Source: Streptomyces sp. NBC_01232
Lineage (GTDB): Bacteria > Actinomycetota > Actinomycetes > Streptomycetales > Streptomycetaceae
NCBI RefSeq assembly: GCF_035989885.1
Contig: NZ_CP108518.1
Span: 1,488,001 to 1,552,000, forward strand
Reading direction: 5' to 3'
Length of the DNA stretch: 64,000 bases
Positions 61,691 to 64,000 of the stretch are shown here, in pieces. The notes below the pieces were generated by a model. It was not told where the DNA came from. It was given only the letters and a program-made list of their open reading frames with translations, and searched no databases. A program made the position numbers and the translations under genes. Each line of letters opens with the position of its first letter. The stretch's first letter is position 1.

Positions 61691-61696
61691 TAGGTT
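61691..61696 (+). promoter_or_regulatory. -10 element of the 61704 gene
   Basis: TAGGTT ends 7 nt before the ATG at 61704 with no Shine-Dalgarno between. The -35 region is weak (TGGTGA at 61668). Confidence 0.4.
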
Positions 61697-61703
61697 GGCG
61701 GTC

Positions 61704-62228
61704 ATGGACCTGCAGGGGAGGAGCTACCGGTACGTGGGCCCGGCCGAGCTGAGGGCGCTGGTCCGGCCGGGGGCGGAGGGCCGCGGCATCCGCTCGGCGG
61801 CGGACTTCGAGGACTGGATCTCGGGCCGGCCCGGGGCCGAACCGTCCGAACCCTTCACGTTCGTCGTGGACGCCGCCGGGGTGCTGCGGCTCGCACCGCG
61901 GCGCAGCGAGCACGTGGTCTGCGCGGGCGGTGGCCCGGTGCTGAGCGCCGGGGAGATGGGCTTCGGGCGGGAGTCCGGGCGGTGGGTGGTCCGCACGGTG
62001 AGCAACCTGTCGACCGGGTACTGCCCGGACGTCGCCTCGTGGCCGGCCGTCGCGGGCGCCCTGGCCGCGGCGGGGATCGGGCATCCGGCCGGCTTCACCC
62101 ACGAGGTGGTCTTCCGGCGCTGCCCGGCCTGCCGCGAGCTGAACATCGTCCGGGAGGGGGACTTCGTCTGCGTCTTCTGCGACGCGTCCCTGCCACCGGC
62201 CTGGAACGTGGACCCGTCAGCCGGGTAG
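61704..62228 (+). CDS. Hypothetical zinc-ribbon protein
   Basis: The protein has 174 residues (MDLQGRSYRYVGPAELRALV). The middle, FTFVVDAAGVLRLAPRRSEHVVCAGG and ESGRWVVRTVSNLSTGYCPD, is a beta-rich fold I do not recognise. The C-terminus has two cysteine pairs, CPACREL and CVFCD, forming a zinc ribbon (about 139-162). The ATG at 61704 has no Shine-Dalgarno, and a -10-like TAGGTT is just upstream, so it is probably leaderless. The stop overlaps the next, convergent gene by 12 bp. Confidence 0.75.
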   Translation: MDLQGRSYRYVGPAELRALVRPGAEGRGIRSAADFEDWISGRPGAEPSEPFTFVVDAAGVLRLAPRRSEHVVCAGGGPVLSAGEMGFGRESGRWVVRTVSNLSTGYCPDVASWPAVAGALAAAGIGHPAGFTHEVVFRRCPACRELNIVREGDFVCVFCDASLPPAWNVDPSAG

Positions 62229-62768
62229 GCCCAGCACGGCCCGGAAACTCTCGCGCCCCGCCGCGACGCTCGCTTCCCACAGACCCGCCGCGTCACCGCT
62301 CAGCGAACGGGCCTGCAGGGATTCCTCCTGGGCCAGGAAGCCGCCGCCGGCAGCCACGTTCCGGTCCAGCAGGCCCATCGCGGTGAGCACGGCGTGACCG
62401 CAGGACAGCGCGTGGCGGGCCTCTGCGGTGGCGTTGGCCAGCAGGGCGTACCGCAGGGCGAGGACACCGAAGAAGGCGAACGTCCCGGCGGTATCGGTGA
62501 TGCCCTCCTCGCCCGGCCGCAGTTCCGGAAAACCCTCCAGCGCGCGCACGCGCTCGGCGGCGTCGGGCAGGGGCCGGTCCGCGCACCAGAGACCGCGCAC
62601 GGACTCCACGCAGAGGTCCAGGTGGGCTTCGCGGTCCGGCATTCCGGCCCGCATGCCGATGAACAGGGGCACCGCGCGTTCGGCGCAGGCGGCCACGTAC
62701 AGGCGGACCGCCTCGTCGTCACCCGTGCGCAGGGCCTGCGCGACGGCCCCCTCCACCAGTGTGTCCAC
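62217..62768 (-). CDS. Hypothetical protein
   Basis: The protein has 183 residues from a GTG at 62768, preceded by three exact copies of GAGGGGCAC, the nearest of which acts as Shine-Dalgarno. The sequence is helical and Ala/Leu-rich (AVAQALRTGDDEAVRLYVAACAERA; TFAFFGVLALRYALLANATAEARHAL) with six scattered Cys/His and no motif I recognise. No signal peptide is evident. Confidence 0.7.
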   Translation of the reverse strand: MDTLVEGAVAQALRTGDDEAVRLYVAACAERAVPLFIGMRAGMPDREAHLDLCVESVRGLWCADRPLPDAAERVRALEGFPELRPGEEGITDTAGTFAFFGVLALRYALLANATAEARHALSCGHAVLTAMGLLDRNVAAGGGFLAQEESLQARSLSGDAAGLWEASVAAGRESFRAVLGLPG

Positions 62769-62771
62769 GTC

Positions 62772-62798
62772 GTGCCCCTCGTGCCCCTCGTGCCCCTC
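62772..62798. repeat. 9-bp tandem repeat upstream of the 62768 gene
   Basis: Three exact copies of GTGCCCCTC (GAGGGGCAC on the minus strand) and a partial fourth. On the coding strand each copy offers a GAGGGG Shine-Dalgarno, the last 6 nt from the GTG start. Confidence 0.85.
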
Positions 62799-62971
62799 GT
62801 GCCGTCGAACGGATCGACAGACTACGGGGCGGCCCCGGGAGCGGAAGCGGGCACCGGCGCCCGGGAATCGCGCCCGCCGGTTTTCGGTTGATGCCGCTGA
62901 GCGCCGGTCCTACGCGGTGGAGAAGCAGCCGACAGGGCCGGCGGGGACGAGAACACCAGGAGGCGGCACAC

Positions 62972-63376
62972 GTGTACGGCGACCCGGCAACCATCCGCAA
63001 GATCCTCACCGAGCTCGGCGACACCTGGGCCGTGGTGGGTCTCTCGAACAACCAGGACCGCGCGGCCTACGGGGTGGCCCGCGTGCTCCAGCGTTTCGGC
63101 AAGCGCGTGGTCCCCGTGCACCCCAAGGCGGAGACCGTGCACGGCGAGCCCGGCTACGCCTCGCTGGCGGACATCCCGTTCAAGGTCGACGTGGTGGACG
63201 TCTTCGTGAACAGCGAGCTGGCCGGCCCGGTGGCCGACCAGGCGGCCGCGGTCGGCGCCGAGGCCGTCTGGTTCCAGCTCGGTGTGATCGACGAAGCCGC
63301 GTTCGCCCGCACCCGCGAGGCGGGACTGGCCATGGTGATGGACCGCTGCCCGGCGATCGAGATCCCCGCGCTCTAA
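62972..63376 (+). CDS. CoA-binding domain protein
   Basis: The protein has 134 residues from a GTG with CAGGAGG 8-9 nt upstream. It has a single Rossmann CoA_binding_2 domain: IRKILTELGDTWAVVGLSNNQDRAAYGVARVLQRFGKRVVPVHP, then VDVFVNSELAGPVADQAAAVGAEAVWFQLGVID and GLAMVMDRCPAIEIP. Binds CoA in its family; physiological role unknown. Its stop shares 4 bp with the convergent XRE-cupin gene. Confidence 0.9.
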   Translation: MYGDPATIRKILTELGDTWAVVGLSNNQDRAAYGVARVLQRFGKRVVPVHPKAETVHGEPGYASLADIPFKVDVVDVFVNSELAGPVADQAAAVGAEAVWFQLGVIDEAAFARTREAGLAMVMDRCPAIEIPAL

Positions 63377-63990
63377 CCGGCCGACGAGCCCCCGTGCGCA
63401 TGCGCGGACAGCGGCGCCGACACCGGGGGCACCGACACCGCGAGGGTCATCTCCATCGGTACAGAGCCGTCGTTGCGGTAGGCGTGGGCGAGGTTGGCCT
63501 CGAAGGTGGCGGCGGCCCCGGCCGGTACGCGGAACTCCTCGTCCCCGACCACCAGGGTCAGCTCCCCGGCCGTGACGTGCAGCATCTCGATGGTGCCGGA
63601 CGGGTGCGGGACGGAGTCCGTCCCCTCGCCCGGCACCAGGTGCCAGGTCCACAGCTCCATCGGCCCGCGCTCGTCGGTGCCGATCAGCATCGTGGTCGAA
63701 CTGCCCGCCTCGCTGGACCAGATCCGGACCACCTGGTCCGGCGGGACGATCCGGACCTGCGGGCCCCGGTCGTGGTCGAGGAGCGCGGAGATGCTGACCC
63801 CCAGTGCGTCGGCCAGCCTGACCGTGGTGCCCACGCTGGGGTTCGTACGGGCCTGCTCGATCTGGATGATCATCCCTCGGCTCACTCCCGCGCGGGCCGC
63901 CAGGGAGTCCAGGGTGAAGCCGCGCTCACCGCGCCACCGCTTGAGGTTCCGGGCGAGCGCCTGGGTGAGCTGTTCGAGATCCGACACCAT
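63373..63990 (-). CDS. XRE-cupin transcriptional regulator
   Basis: The protein has 205 residues. The ATG at 63990 gives MVSDLEQLTQALARNLKRWR; a TTG at 63999, one base inside the window, is also in frame. The XRE HTH (about 8-65) reads ERGFTLDSLAARAGVSRGMIIQIEQARTNPSVGTTVRLADALGVSI. The cupin C-terminal domain (about 100-190) has WTWHLVPGEGTDSVPHPSGTIEMLHVTAGELTLVVGDEE, with His residues for a metal or ligand. The family often regulates amine or amino acid catabolism. Confidence 0.9.
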   Translation of the reverse strand: MVSDLEQLTQALARNLKRWRGERGFTLDSLAARAGVSRGMIIQIEQARTNPSVGTTVRLADALGVSISALLDHDRGPQVRIVPPDQVVRIWSSEAGSSTTMLIGTDERGPMELWTWHLVPGEGTDSVPHPSGTIEMLHVTAGELTLVVGDEEFRVPAGAAATFEANLAHAYRNDGSVPMEMTLAVSVPPVSAPLSAHAHGGSSAG

Positions 63991-64000
63991 TCCGTCCAAT

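Overview
The window is about 72% G+C. Genes are densely packed with strong third-position G/C bias, GTG/TTG starts are common, and many Shine-Dalgarno sequences read GGAGG. The gene content (urease ureABCFGD, biotin bioB-bioA-bioD with divergent bioF, murT-gatD, sbcD-sbcC, and an XRE/DUF5753-DUF397 cluster with an HATPase neighbour) points to a chromosomal segment of a Streptomyces. No rRNA, tRNA or CRISPR array was seen.

Layout. 1-6 kb holds a partial secreted propeller-like protein, small membrane and hypothetical genes, a fibronectin-III lipoprotein, an AfsR/LAL-like ATPase lacking an output domain, DUF5999 and a possible 30-residue peptide. 6-9 kb has an LppU-like protein, an acyl-CoA dehydrogenase and a divergent TetR regulator with two dyads between them. 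9-15 kb carries core functions: peptide deformylase, MurT/GatD lipid II amidation, phosphofructokinase, a CtaG-like assembly protein and PlsC. 15-22 kb has a secreted tripeptidyl aminopeptidase and a complete urease operon without ureE. 22-24 kb is the HATPase / DUF5753 regulator / DUF397 cluster. 24-29 kb is biotin synthesis, where BioB has an odd cysteine-rich tail. 28.9-34.9 kb holds a decayed LuxR gene beside a 13-bp tandem repeat, a GNAT enzyme, two CNNM/CorC-type proteins, a GDSL hydrolase and purB.

The outstanding feature lies at about 34,996-42,041. A visibly lower-GC, roughly 7-kb insertion splits the mismatch glycosylase gene mug: its 5' part follows purB and its 3' part resumes in frame at 42,042. 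The insertion holds only three long genes. One is a 970-residue protein with an N-terminal PD-(D/E)XK (Mrr-like QxK) nuclease domain and a central NACHT ATPase, the architecture of bacterial NLR-like anti-phage proteins. The other two are overlapping tyrosine recombinases of 409 and 818 residues that resemble TnpA and TnpB of Tn554-type transposons; no TnpC is present. I read it as a Tn554-like element with a single nuclease-NACHT cargo gene. The disrupted mug has decayed further, with a nonsense codon in its 3' half and a CTG where a start codon is expected. An IS5-type transposase remnant lies just beyond.

42.8-64 kb returns to ordinary sequence: an ABC-2 exporter diverging from a NarL-type two-component system across a perfect 26-bp palindrome, a ROK protein, a GntR regulator, an alpha/beta hydrolase followed by a (CCGA)n microsatellite, a Tat-exported PhoD phosphatase, a TM-ACT-GNAT fusion, a DUF885 peptidase-like protein, a rhodanese diverging from an Lrp/AsnC regulator, SbcC/SbcD, a YigZ protein, small hypotheticals, a CoA-binding protein and an XRE-cupin regulator. 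Several genes (purB, the GDSL gene, the Lrp gene, the 61,704 gene) have a -10-like hexamer only 6-9 nt before the start codon and so are probably leaderless.
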